A DNA stretch of 32,474 nucleotides from CAYFJV01 sp964460605 (GCA_964460605.1 CAYWPT010000008.1:1-32474), one strand, 5' to 3'; positions 23,580-31,341 are shown, counted from the first letter of the stretch. The notes: generated from the letters alone by a model not told the origin. Numbers and translations are program-made.

Positions 23580-24056
23580 ATGAGCACAAATTTAAATGTT
23601 GGAGATAAGGCGCCAGATTTTTCATTAAAAGATAAAGATGGAAAGGTGCATGCCTTGCATGATATAAAAAGCGACTATGTCATGGTGTATTTTTATCCTA
23701 AAGATAATACTCCTGGCTGCACCATTGAATCAAATAAATTGAATGATTCTTTAGATGAATTCAAAAAGCTTGGAGTAACTATCATTGGTATTAGTGGTGG
23801 GGATGAGAAAAGCAAAACTAAATTTTGTGAGAGGTATGGTTTTAAATTCACTCTTTTGAGCGATACTGAATTTAGAACTTCAGAGAAATATGGTGTTTAT
23901 GGAGAAAAGTCCTTTATGGGAAGAAAGTACATGGGCATTTTCAGAGAAACCTTTGTTCTTGATAAAGGTCATAAAATAATCAAAATTTTTGAGAAAGTAA
24001 AACCGCCTGTGCATGCACAGGAATTATTAGATCACATTAAAAGTTTAAACGAATAG
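23580..24056 (+). CDS. Peroxiredoxin, Bcp/PrxQ type
   Basis: 158 residues from the ATG at 23580, which has GGGGTGA 5 bases before it; a TTG at 23562 is less likely. Peroxidatic Cys47 lies in NTPGCTIES. The resolving Cys usually five residues later is absent (Asn52), so it is either 1-Cys or uses Cys83 (KFCERYG). It reduces H2O2 and organic peroxides. Its partner gene, an AhpC-type peroxiredoxin, starts 13 bases after its stop. Confidence 0.9.
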   Translation: MSTNLNVGDKAPDFSLKDKDGKVHALHDIKSDYVMVYFYPKDNTPGCTIESNKLNDSLDEFKKLGVTIIGISGGDEKSKTKFCERYGFKFTLLSDTEFRTSEKYGVYGEKSFMGRKYMGIFRETFVLDKGHKIIKIFEKVKPPVHAQELLDHIKSLNE

Positions 24057-24069
24057 TGAGGGAAAAACA

Positions 24070-24633
24070 ATGGTAAAAATTAATGATGTAGCACCAGATT
24101 TTAATGCAGAAGTATTTCATAATAATGAAATTAAAAAAGTAAGTCTAGCAGACTATAAAGGAAAGTGGGTTGTACTCTTTTTCTATCCAGCAGATTTTAC
24201 TTTTGTATGTCCAACAGAACTCGGAGATTTGGCAGACAATTATGCAAGATTACAAGAATTAGGGGCAGAAGTGCTTAGTGTAAGTACTGATACTGCTTTT
24301 GTTCATAAAGCGTGGTGGGATAATTCTGAAACCATTAGAAAAATCAAATTTCCAATGATTGCAGATCCGACTGGACAAATTTGTCGAGATTATGGCACTT
24401 ACATTGAAGAAGAAGGACTTTCTCTTCGTGGAACTTTCTACATTGATCCTGAAGGGGTACTCAAAGCATTTGAATTACATGATAATAGTATTGGAAGAAG
24501 TACTCAAGAAATTATTCGAAAAATCCAAGCAGCTAAATATGTTGCAGAGCATGGTGGTGAAGTATGTCCAATGAATTGGAAACCAGGCGATTCAACACTC
24601 AAGCCTAGGTTAGATTTGGTTGGTAAAATTTGA
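24070..24633 (+). CDS. Peroxiredoxin, AhpC/Prx1 type
   Basis: 187 residues, a typical 2-Cys protein with peroxidatic Cys47 (FVCPTE), Arg120 and resolving Cys166 (GEVCPMNW). It would form a decamer-type peroxidase, using an unseen thioredoxin or AhpF-like reductant. No reductase gene is in the window. It shares an operon with the Bcp-type gene. Confidence 0.93.
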   Translation: MVKINDVAPDFNAEVFHNNEIKKVSLADYKGKWVVLFFYPADFTFVCPTELGDLADNYARLQELGAEVLSVSTDTAFVHKAWWDNSETIRKIKFPMIADPTGQICRDYGTYIEEEGLSLRGTFYIDPEGVLKAFELHDNSIGRSTQEIIRKIQAAKYVAEHGGEVCPMNWKPGDSTLKPRLDLVGKI

Positions 24634-24648
24634 TTTTTTTAATCAAAT
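24628..24648. terminator. Bidirectional hairpin between convergent genes
   Basis: ATTTGATT (24628-24635) and AATCAAAT (24641-24648) pair perfectly around TTTTT. It covers both stop codons (TGA 24631-24633 and the minus-strand TAA 24641-24639) and gives a U-rich tail for the peroxiredoxin mRNA. Confidence 0.55.
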
Positions 24649-24980
24649 CCTCTTGGTCCAATTTTTCTCAAGATTTCTTTAATTTCATTTATTGTTTTTT
24701 GTTGATATTTTTTATCAGACATTCTTACAAATTTGAGGAGAATATCAATAATTTCTTTTTCATCAATACATTTTAATTTAAAACCGTCTGTAATAAAATA
24801 AAACCTAAAGCCTTTATACTTTAGTTCTTTAATAAGAATTACACCAACTCTAGCAAGTGTTTTTCCTTTATTGGGAGAAGATCCCAAAGATTTTAAGTGC
24901 TGTAAAACTTTAACTGTTTCACTCTTAAATTTTTTATTAATCTCTTTGTAAAGAGATTTTACAATCTCTACTTTTGCCAT
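24639..24980 (-). CDS. RelE/ParE-like toxin of a toxin-antitoxin pair
   Basis: 113 residues. The core ELKYKGFRFYFITDGFKLK, with aromatic and basic residues and a preceding helix pair, resembles archaeal RelE-fold toxins. The start overlaps the end of the antitoxin gene by 13 bases, the classic antitoxin-then-toxin order. Identity rests on size, basic charge and gene order; the mRNA-cleaving residues cannot be assigned confidently. Confidence 0.6.
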   Translation of the reverse strand: MAKVEIVKSLYKEINKKFKSETVKVLQHLKSLGSSPNKGKTLARVGVILIKELKYKGFRFYFITDGFKLKCIDEKEIIDILLKFVRMSDKKYQQKTINEIKEILRKIGPRGFD

Positions 24981-25168
24981 TTATCTTTAGCCATTTCTAT
25001 AGCTTCATCAATTGGCATAGAATCTTTAGAAGACATTAAAAATTCTCTGAGTTGTTCTTTTACAGCTAAGTCATACATGCGCTTAATGATGTCCTCATAA
25101 GTGTCACTTTTGCTTCCAAAACTGCTAATAAGATCTTTTGTTTCCTTACTCAATTGTATAGTTGTCAT
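24968..25168 (-). CDS. Antitoxin of the toxin-antitoxin pair
   Basis: 66 residues. MTTIQLSKETKDLISSFGSKSDTYEDIIKRMYDL is a ribbon-helix-helix-like N-terminus. The C-terminus (DSMPIDEAIEMAKDKWQK) is an acidic helix that would cap the toxin. The start is read from a TATA-like CTTATAAA (minus strand, about 25201-25194) 27-30 bases upstream. It probably represses its own promoter, where TATAG sites recur. Confidence 0.6.
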   Translation of the reverse strand: MTTIQLSKETKDLISSFGSKSDTYEDIIKRMYDLAVKEQLREFLMSSKDSMPIDEAIEMAKDKWQK

Positions 25169-25222
25169 TCTATAGGCAATATGGCGACTATAGTTTATAA
25201 GTTTTTTGTATATAATTTATAG
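25157..25222. repeat. Four TATAG repeats at toxin-antitoxin promoter
   Basis: TATAG occurs at 25157, 25171, 25189 and 25218, two of them inside CTATAG palindromes (25170-25175 and 25188-25193) between the TATA box and the antitoxin start. These fit short half-sites for a ribbon-helix-helix repressor, but the region is AT-rich, so chance cannot be ruled out. Confidence 0.3.
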
Positions 25223-25312
25223 TTTGAATGGTAGGACATAACTCATAAAACTTATATAGTCTTCAATTTGTTAGAACTGAAAGATTAATAATTCTTTGGG
25301 AGGATAAATAAA

Positions 25313-25903
25313 ATGGAATTTACATTACCAAAATTACCTTATGCATACGACGCATTAGAACCTTTTTATGATAAACAAACTTTAGAGATTCATCATACTA
25401 AGCACCATGCAGGATATGTTAAGGGATTAAATAATGCAATGGCAAAACTTGCTGCTGCAAGAGAGAGTGGAGATTATTCACTTATCAAACATTGGGAGAG
25501 AGAACAAGCTTTCCATGGCGCTGGCCATCATTTACATTCTTTATTCTGGGAAAATATGAGACCAGGTAAAGAAGATAACAAAGCGGAAGGAGAATTACTT
25601 ACACAAATCGAAAAATGGTTTGGCTCTTGGGAAAAGTTTGAAGCACAATTCAAAGCAGCAACTGCTACTGTTGAAGGTTCTGGTTGGGGCGTACTTGCAA
25701 GATGTCCTCATGGAAGCTTACATGTCTTTGCAGTTGAAAACCATCAGAAGGTTTGGGTACAGGGTCTGAGTCCAATCATGGTTTGTGATGTGTGGGAACA
25801 CGCATATTACTTAAAGTACCAAAACAGAAGAAAAGAATGGATTGATAATTTCATGAAAATTATTAATTGGGATAAAGTTGCAGAACTTTATAATACCCTC
25901 TAA
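25313..25903 (+). CDS. sodA: Superoxide dismutase, Fe/Mn family
   Basis: 196 residues. Metal ligands His27 (LEIHHTKHH), His75 (HHLHSLFW), Asp159 and His163 (DVWEHAYYLKY) are all present. It dismutates superoxide to peroxide, feeding the two peroxiredoxins 700 bases upstream. The metal cannot be told from sequence alone. GGGAGG (25299-25304) before the ATG shows a normal leader, with a CTTATATAG TATA-like element about 60 bases upstream. Confidence 0.93.
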   Translation: MEFTLPKLPYAYDALEPFYDKQTLEIHHTKHHAGYVKGLNNAMAKLAAARESGDYSLIKHWEREQAFHGAGHHLHSLFWENMRPGKEDNKAEGELLTQIEKWFGSWEKFEAQFKAATATVEGSGWGVLARCPHGSLHVFAVENHQKVWVQGLSPIMVCDVWEHAYYLKYQNRRKEWIDNFMKIINWDKVAELYNTL

Positions 25904-25918
25904 TTTTTTTATGGAAAA

Positions 25919-25951
25919 ATCCCAGAAAACCCTGTCCTTTAGGGTTGGGAT
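25919..25951 (+). terminator. Hairpin after superoxide dismutase
   Basis: ATCCC (25919-25923) and ACCCT (25929-25933) pair with AGGGT (25941-25945) and GGGAT (25947-25951), with an asymmetric internal loop and a seven-base apical loop. It is the only GC-rich patch between the SOD and sigma genes. A following GGGTGTTTTG supplies a short T-run. Confidence 0.45.
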
Positions 25952-26012
25952 GGGTGTTTTGCGTAGCCATTTTCGTTATTTATTTCATTATTTTAACTAA
26001 TGAACCTACCAT

Positions 26013-27218
26013 CTATAACCCTTGGAAAAATTTAAGCCTTCTATTATAACTTGCTAATTTTTTTAATGCTATTACTTCTATTTGTCTTACTCTTTCTCTG
26101 GAAATTCTAAATCTATCTCCAATCTCTTCTAATGAATATTGTCTGGCTTCTCCAACCCCATAACGTAATCTTAAGATTGCTTCTTGTTTAATATTTAAAG
26201 AACTTATAGCTCTTTCTACCATCTCTTTTAAACAAGTATTTTCAATATCTCTATCTGGTCTTTTACTATTTTCATTTTTGATGTATTCTATTAACATTCT
26301 TGAGTCCCTTTCATTGTCCATTGTTCCATGAAGGTTTTTGAAACTAATGTCTAGAGGTAAATTAAGGAGCATTGATAATTCTTCTTCTGGAACTTCTGTT
26401 GTAGCTAGAAACTCTGTGAAATATTCTAAAAAACTAACTTCATTTGGTATCTTTCCTTCCATCTTTCTCGTATTAAAGTAATGTTTGAACATTAGCATCC
26501 TGTTTTTTTCTTCATCTTTTTTTGCTGGAATTTTTATGTGTTGATTAATGTATGATCTATTAATGGCTTGCCTAATCCAATATGTTGCATAGGTTGAAAA
26601 TCTATTGCCTTTAATATAATCAAACCTTTTTGCAGCCTTACAAAGCCCAACATTTCCTTCTTGTATTGTATCCTCGATTAAATGTCCTGGTCTTGAAAGT
26701 TTTGTTGCTATTTTAAAAACTAGTCTTAAATTTCTCTCAATAAAAGTGTTTCTTGCTTCTTGGCTAGAATCTCTAATACTTTTGAGTTTGTTTTCTAAAT
26801 CCTTCCGTGTATTTTCATTTTCTAAGAATTGTTCTAATACTCTATCACTTTCTCTTATGTACCTAAATTTTTTTGCATTATGCCAGTATGGTTCTATTGA
26901 TAAGGAATAACTCAAGTCTACTAAATATCTCTGAAATGGCCTAAGGTTTTTTCTCTCTAGCTCTTTATAAATTTTTTTAAAAGCTTCAGCTCTTTGTTCT
27001 AGGTCCTCAATTAATAATATCCTTCCATCATTTATCCTTTTTGCAAAATCCCCCTTTTCTCTTTGTATAATATATCTTGTATACGCCTCAAAGATTGGCA
27101 AATTTTTTGGTTCAATAAGTTTATTATATGTTCCATCATCTTCTCCACAAAGAACGCTACCCCAATATTGTTCCTCTCTAAATGTTAAAAGTCTTTTTTT
27201 CATCATTTTTTTCATCAT
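26013..27218 (-). CDS. Bacterial-type sigma-70 factor
   Basis: 401 residues. Region 2 is complete (155-225): ARNTFIERNLRLVFKIA, then EDTIQEGNVGLCKAAKRFDY (core-binding 2.2), then RFSTYATYWIRQAINRS (2.3/2.4). Region 4 (340-390) reads LRLRYGVGEARQYSLEEIGDRF with the -35 recognition helix SRERVRQIE. A divergent region 3 lies between. Residues 1-150 match no sigma region I know; a typical region 1.1/1.2 is not visible. Archaeal RNA polymerase normally uses TBP and TFB, so this is an acquired gene or a specialised factor. Start has a tandem ATGATGAAAAAA repeat (Met1/Met2 or Met5/Met6). Confidence 0.9.
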   Translation of the reverse strand: MMKKMMKKRLLTFREEQYWGSVLCGEDDGTYNKLIEPKNLPIFEAYTRYIIQREKGDFAKRINDGRILLIEDLEQRAEAFKKIYKELERKNLRPFQRYLVDLSYSLSIEPYWHNAKKFRYIRESDRVLEQFLENENTRKDLENKLKSIRDSSQEARNTFIERNLRLVFKIATKLSRPGHLIEDTIQEGNVGLCKAAKRFDYIKGNRFSTYATYWIRQAINRSYINQHIKIPAKKDEEKNRMLMFKHYFNTRKMEGKIPNEVSFLEYFTEFLATTEVPEEELSMLLNLPLDISFKNLHGTMDNERDSRMLIEYIKNENSKRPDRDIENTCLKEMVERAISSLNIKQEAILRLRYGVGEARQYSLEEIGDRFRISRERVRQIEVIALKKLASYNRRLKFFQGL

Positions 27219-27261
27219 TGAGCCATCTTATAAAAATATTTATGGTGGAAAAAGAATGTTT

Positions 27262-27282
27262 ATAGTTTTTAAATAAAACTAT
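27262..27282. promoter_or_regulatory. Inverted repeat in sigma/DUF1461 divergent promoter
   Basis: ATAGTTTT (27262-27269) and AAAACTAT (27275-27282) flank TAAAT. The centre contains a TATA-like TATTTAAAAA on the minus strand, about 50 bases before the sigma start. A symmetric repressor could cover it. Confidence 0.35.
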
Positions 27283-27371
27283 TATCTTTACAATAACACC
27301 ATGAACTATGTCCTCTAATTTTCATGTTATAGGAGAAATTATAAAGTTTCAATTATTTATGGAAGATTGCT

Positions 27372-27950
27372 ATGAAATTTAAAAATAAGCAAGTGTTTAA
27401 ATTATTGCTCATTATTCTGATTCCTTTATTTTTATTATTATTGTCATATAAGTTAGTTCTTGTTTTAACAATATTGACAGAACCGCAAAGACTTGCAATA
27501 GATTTTCTTTATGATGCAGATTTAGAAGATGAGATGAGATCATATGGGGCTCAAGATGATGAAATCTCACATATGTATGATGTGTCAAATGTAATTAAAA
27601 CAATAGACTTTTTTTTCTATTTATTTTTATTAAATATCTTTTTCATTTTGTTTTATCTTAATAAAGAAGGGATTAATATAATGGATGTTTTAGAAAAAAT
27701 ATTTTATACGAGTTTAGTTTTACTATCATTTTTGGCATTTTTTATTTTAATTAGTTTCAATTTTAGTTTTACTCTGTTTCATAAGATCTTTTTTCCACAA
27801 GGAAATTGGCAGTTTTCTTTTGACTCTTTTTTGATTACTACTTTCCCAGAAAGCTTTTTTAGTATGACTGCAATAAGGATATTTATTTTAGCTATTGTTT
27901 TAGCTTTAGTCCTTTTTGCATACTCAAAGTATTCTATCAAGAAACGTTAA
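27372..27950 (+). CDS. DUF1461/Lit-family membrane protein
   Basis: 192 residues, four membrane segments (about 9-33, 78-97, 110-130 and 168-185). The DUF1461 signatures are present: DDEISHMYDV (His67) and LFHKIFFPQGNWQF...LITTFPESFF (His137, Trp146, Pro159-Glu160). In Firmicutes this family includes Lit, which moves an acyl chain within lipoproteins. Archaea lack acyl-ester lipids of that sort, so the archaeal role is unknown. It is divergent from the sigma factor gene. Confidence 0.75.
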   Translation: MKFKNKQVFKLLLIILIPLFLLLLSYKLVLVLTILTEPQRLAIDFLYDADLEDEMRSYGAQDDEISHMYDVSNVIKTIDFFFYLFLLNIFFILFYLNKEGINIMDVLEKIFYTSLVLLSFLAFFILISFNFSFTLFHKIFFPQGNWQFSFDSFLITTFPESFFSMTAIRIFILAIVLALVLFAYSKYSIKKR

Positions 27951-27980
27951 ACTTAAAAATCCTAAAATTTTCTTTTCTTT

Positions 27981-28226
27981 ATGACTTTTGAAATCCTTAA
28001 ATCTAATACTATGGATGATTCTTTTAAGAATAATATAAAATTTAAAAAAGTATTCAAATTTTTCGGATACTTTTATGAACATAAGACCATTACTGTTGGT
28101 TTTGTCTATAGTGATAGAGAGTTATTACCTTATATTGCTAGGAATGGAGTTGATCCTGCTGTAGTTGGTGGGACTAACTTAAGAAATTGGGCAGACCTTT
28201 TTTGCACTAGGATTAAAAAAACATAA
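27981..28226 (+). CDS. Unknown protein, probably truncated by a frameshift
   Basis: 81 residues as read. It stops just after a run of seven A (28215-28221). In the next frame a protein-like stretch continues at once (HKFIVFKVNNLLG...) to a stop at 28348-28350. Removing one A would give about 122 residues. No family recognised. Confidence 0.5.
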   Translation: MTFEILKSNTMDDSFKNNIKFKKVFKFFGYFYEHKTITVGFVYSDRELLPYIARNGVDPAVVGGTNLRNWADLFCTRIKKT

Positions 28227-28350
28227 ATTTATTGTTTTTAAAGTAAATAATCTTTTAGGAACACAAAGATTAATTAAAGATAACTATATTAGGTACAGAA
28301 TATACAAAAAAAATAAAAATGAAAATCATGTATACTATGCGTGGAATTAA
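28222..28350 (+). pseudogene. Displaced 3' part of the gene at 27981
   Basis: Open for 42 codons with normal composition (NNLLGTQRLIKDNYIRYRIY and on to HVYYAWN), no start codon of its own near the beginning, one base out of frame with the upstream gene. It overlaps the start of the next gene by 32 bases if that gene begins at 28319. Sequencing error, real frameshift or slippage are all possible. Confidence 0.5.
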
Positions 28351-28555
28351 GGCAATACTTGCTCTTCTTCTATTTGTACTTATGCTTCTTATATTTTTCA
28401 TTCTAGCGCAAGCGTTTTTTATTTTGTTACTCCCACTGTTTATAGTGCTAGCACTATTTGGTTACTTCTTGAGAGTACTCAAGAAACTTAAAAAAGGTAA
28501 ACCAAAGAAAGATGTGCTAGACGTTGACTATACAGTGAGGGATGACGAGAAATGA
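28319..28555 (+). CDS. Small membrane protein upstream of triosephosphate isomerase
   Basis: 78 residues; two membrane segments (about 10-50), a basic stretch (KKLKKGKPKK), then the acidic motif DVLDVDYTVRDDE. Later starts at 28328 or 28337 would reduce overlap with the displaced frame. It overlaps tpiA by four bases (ATGA), so the two are translationally coupled. Function unknown. Confidence 0.6.
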   Translation: MKIMYTMRGIKAILALLLFVLMLLIFFILAQAFFILLLPLFIVLALFGYFLRVLKKLKKGKPKKDVLDVDYTVRDDEK

Positions 28556-29211
28556 TGAAACCAATAGTAATTGTTAATTTTAAAAATTATAAAAAAGCAA
28601 CTGGTAATGGTGCTTTAAAAATAGCAAAGAGAATTAATTTACTTCGTTCAGCAAAATATGATGTTATTATGGCACCTTCTTTACTAAGTACTAAAGAAAT
28701 TGCTGAAAAAACAAACTTAAAAGTATTTTCTCAACATTGTGGTCCTTACGGTTTTGGAGCTCATACAGGTCATGTATCTGCTGACGAATTAAGAACGATT
28801 GGAGTGCAAGGAGTAATTCTCAATCATTCAGAAAACAAGTTTCTTTTTCCTATTTTAACTACAGTAATAGATTATTGCAATAAGAAAAGATTAACAACAG
28901 TTGTTTGCACATCTAGTTTAGCTGAGGCTAAGAAAATAGCTTCTCTCAAGCCAAATTTCATCGCTTACGAACCTCAAGAACTTATTGGTGGAAATATCTC
29001 TGTAACAGAAGCAAACCCGGATATTATTGTTAAGGCAGTTGAATTAGTTAAAAGTATTACTCGAAAGACTAAAGTTTTAGTTGGTGCGGGTGTACATCAG
29101 GAAAGTGACCTAGGACACGCTTTAATGCTTGGAGCCCATGGTGTCTTATTAAGTCATAAAGTTGTTGAGGCTAAAGACCCTATGGAGTTCTTAAAAGAGA
29201 TGCTACTTTGA
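28552..29211 (+). CDS. tpiA: Triosephosphate isomerase, archaeal type
   Basis: 219 residues, the short archaeal form (about 225 instead of 250). Catalytic Lys11 (NFKNY), His92 (LNHSE) and Glu140 (YEPQELIG), with the substrate loop VGAGVHQESD near the end. It interconverts dihydroxyacetone phosphate and glyceraldehyde 3-phosphate in central glycolysis. Two consecutive ATGs (28552, 28555) are possible starts. Confidence 0.93.
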   Translation: MMKPIVIVNFKNYKKATGNGALKIAKRINLLRSAKYDVIMAPSLLSTKEIAEKTNLKVFSQHCGPYGFGAHTGHVSADELRTIGVQGVILNHSENKFLFPILTTVIDYCNKKRLTTVVCTSSLAEAKKIASLKPNFIAYEPQELIGGNISVTEANPDIIVKAVELVKSITRKTKVLVGAGVHQESDLGHALMLGAHGVLLSHKVVEAKDPMEFLKEMLL

Positions 29212-29254
29212 CTTGAAACTAATAAGTAACAAATAAACCTAAACCCTTTTAAAC

Positions 29255-29273
29255 AGCTCTTATTTTAAGAGCT
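29255..29273. promoter_or_regulatory. Perfect inverted repeat at transcription start
   Basis: AGCTCTTA (29255-29262) and TAAGAGCT (29266-29273) around a three-base spacer, filling the space between a TTTTAAAC box (29246-29253) and the ATG at 29275. Binding here would block a leaderless start, so it is a likely operator. It could also fold as a hairpin if transcribed. Confidence 0.45.
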
Positions 29274-29274
29274 T

Positions 29275-29682
29275 ATGGATATTTTAGCTGGATTAAATCT
29301 AAATAAGAGAGAAATAAGTGTCTTTGAAGAGTGTGTACTTAATAGACTTAGTTTTGTCTATACCGGGGATTCTGAAATTTACAACAGGAGGCTTAGCGAA
29401 ATAGTTAGTTTAGCAAAAGAAGTTAAGGATCTAGAACGTTATTTTTCCATAGCTTGTTTAGCTGAAGGTGAAGAAAGAGATTTGACTTATGAAGAAAGGC
29501 TTCAAATCGTTGGAGGAAAAACCTTAAGGGTTGGAGATCACATTTATCATTTTTCAAATAGACAACACAATGTGGGATTTATGGGTCATGATAATATGTT
29601 TTTCACATCTGAGGATGATTCATTTGATGTTGAAAGTGACTCATTAAAAAAAAGATTCACAAATTTATTTACATACTTGTGA
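29275..29682 (+). CDS. Unknown protein, probably truncated by a frameshift
   Basis: 135 residues as read. It ends RFTNLFTYL shortly after a run of eight A (29646-29653). Removing one A lets the reading continue in the next frame to 29851, giving about 191 residues. No family recognised; the sequence (FEECVLNRLSFVYTG, YEERLQIVGGKTLRVGDHIYHF) looks like a small soluble domain. Confidence 0.5.
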   Translation: MDILAGLNLNKREISVFEECVLNRLSFVYTGDSEIYNRRLSEIVSLAKEVKDLERYFSIACLAEGEERDLTYEERLQIVGGKTLRVGDHIYHFSNRQHNVGFMGHDNMFFTSEDDSFDVESDSLKKRFTNLFTYL

Positions 29683-29683
29683 G

Positions 29684-29851
29684 GTGATTGATTCTTCTGC
29701 TATATTTAATCATGATGCTTATTTTCCTACTCTTGAAAAAAGAGATGATCTAATTATAGAATATCTTTCAAAACACGCTGTTGTTTGTCCACCTTGGTAT
29801 TTTATGCCAAAGGAAGGAGCTATAAAAATCGTTTCCAGAAGTCAATTATGA
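29684..29851 (+). CDS. 3' continuation of the gene at 29275, or separate 55-residue protein
   Basis: GTG start gives 55 residues: SSAIFNHDAYFPTLEKRDD, then LSKHAVVCPPWYFMPKEGA. It begins two bases after the previous stop and ends one base before the convergent pilin gene, filling the gap exactly. The same frame is open further upstream to 29648 (SQIYLHTCEVIDSS), which favours a frameshifted end of the upstream protein over an independent gene. Confidence 0.45.
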   Translation: MIDSSAIFNHDAYFPTLEKRDDLIIEYLSKHAVVCPPWYFMPKEGAIKIVSRSQL

Positions 29852-29852
29852 A

Positions 29853-30422
29853 TCATTCAACTGTTACAAAGAATTTCTTAACATTATCATATTGCCCTTC
29901 AATTTGATCGGGACTATCAGTGTAACGTACACGCACATTGTAAATATATCTCCCTTTAATTGCATCATTTGGGACGTTTATCAGAATAGGAAAACTTTCA
30001 TGTGAACTTTCTCCAATAAAAATTTCTCCCAAGTTATAAAGAGCCCATGATTCAACTTTTGCTTTATTTATGGAAGATGTAATGTCATTTTCTTGTTCAT
30101 CTATAACTTTTGATAAATCTACTGCAATTATAAAATTTGAACCATATTCTTCTGCATCTACATTAAAGATTCCCAAACCAAAGACATGATTATCGCCAGC
30201 TTCAACTGTTGCTGTATGCAAGGGTAATGCAACTTTTCTGCCTTTGTCTACTAAAAGTCTTTCTAGTTCAGCTTGTGTTCTTTGATCAAGACTTGTTTTT
30301 AGTTCTTCAGCCCCAGAAATCCAACCTTGGATAAGAATAATCCCACCTGTAAGGATAACTAAAGAAATGATAACTATAACAATAGTACTAATAGCTAATC
30401 CAATACTAGCTTTTTTATTCAT
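29853..30422 (-). CDS. Second class III prepilin-like protein
   Basis: 189 residues. The leader MNKKASIGLAISTIVIVIIS is followed by a hydrophobic helix and a beta-rich outer domain ending YNVRVRYTD...KKFFVTVE. It shares NKKAS, length and the GDNHVFGLGIFN segment with the protein at 21548, so it is a paralogue and likely substrate of the same peptidase. Leaderless, CATTTAAAAG about 27 bases upstream in the end of the recombinase gene. Confidence 0.7.
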   Translation of the reverse strand: MNKKASIGLAISTIVIVIISLVILTGGIILIQGWISGAEELKTSLDQRTQAELERLLVDKGRKVALPLHTATVEAGDNHVFGLGIFNVDAEEYGSNFIIAVDLSKVIDEQENDITSSINKAKVESWALYNLGEIFIGESSHESFPILINVPNDAIKGRYIYNVRVRYTDSPDQIEGQYDNVKKFFVTVE

Positions 30423-30446
30423 AGTTTGAAGAATATTTTTTAACTT

Positions 30447-31298
30447 TTAAATGCTTTGATTTTTTCTACTATTCTTAGTTAGTCTATCTAATGGACTTTT
30501 AACTTTTTTTAAATATTGTTTATCAGCATGAATATAACCCTCTGTGCTTCTTATGCTTCCATGTCCAAGAACTTTTTGAATATGTGAAACATCAACATTA
30601 GATTCAAGCAGATGCATTGCAAAAGAATGACGTAAGAGGTGTGGGTGAACTTTTTTCTGTATCTTTGCTTTTTCCCCCGCTTTTTTAATAATCTCTTGAA
30701 CAGACCTTACACTAAGGTGCCCTTTTCTTCCTTGAAAAATATATGTCTCTGGGCTATTAATCTTATCATATTCTTCTAGAAAAAACTGAGGAAGAATAAC
30801 TGCTCTTTCTTTTTTACCTTTTCCTCTTCTAATGTGTAAGATTTTCTCACTAATCGAGATATCTTTATGTTTAAGTTTTACTGCTTCACTAACCCGTAGT
30901 CCTGAACCATATAATAAGGAAACAATAAGCTTATGTTTTTTATTATTAATGTTAGTGAACAATGCTCCTAACTCTTCTCTTGTTAATGGGTTTATCATTT
31001 TCTTTTCTTTTTTCACTAAGGGGATATTTTTCATTAAATTTCTTCCTAAAAAATTTCCATAATAAAAACGTAAAGCATTATGTACAAGTCTTAGAGTGGC
31101 ACTTGATCTTTTCTTATCAATCAAATTTTCTAAATAGTCTCTTATATCCTTATTTGTTACAGCAAGTGGACTTTTCTTACAAAACTTTAGAAATTTTGAA
31201 TTATAATGTAAATATAACTCGCTGGTTCTTTTGCTATACCCTCTCAGTTTCAGTTCTTGCTTTAAGGAAGTAAAGTCATAGCTACCCAGATTATTCAT
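30447..31298 (-). CDS. Xer-like tyrosine recombinase
   Basis: 283 residues from the ATG at 31298; a TTG two codons upstream is less likely. N-terminal SAM-like domain (1-95), then catalytic Arg135 (GSGLRVSEA), Lys162 (GKGKKER), His220 and Arg223 (PHLLRH), His246 (LGHGS) and Tyr255 (STEGYIHA). The ending VKSPLDRL is shared by integron integrases and their Xer-like relatives, but the extra loop of IntI between Lys and HxxR is absent. It would cut and join short inverted sites, for chromosome dimer resolution or element mobility. TATA-like TTATAAG about 27 bases upstream. Confidence 0.85.
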   Translation of the reverse strand: MNNLGSYDFTSLKQELKLRGYSKRTSELYLHYNSKFLKFCKKSPLAVTNKDIRDYLENLIDKKRSSATLRLVHNALRFYYGNFLGRNLMKNIPLVKKEKKMINPLTREELGALFTNINNKKHKLIVSLLYGSGLRVSEAVKLKHKDISISEKILHIRRGKGKKERAVILPQFFLEEYDKINSPETYIFQGRKGHLSVRSVQEIIKKAGEKAKIQKKVHPHLLRHSFAMHLLESNVDVSHIQKVLGHGSIRSTEGYIHADKQYLKKVKSPLDRLTKNSRKNQSI

Positions 31299-31341
31299 AA
31301 TCAATTACGAATCCTTTTAACTTATAACTTTTATCCTTATC

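Noticed and set aside
30447..31298. Integron integrase IntI
   Set aside because: Only 88 residues separate the first catalytic Arg from the second, too few for the IntI-specific insertion; called Xer-like instead.
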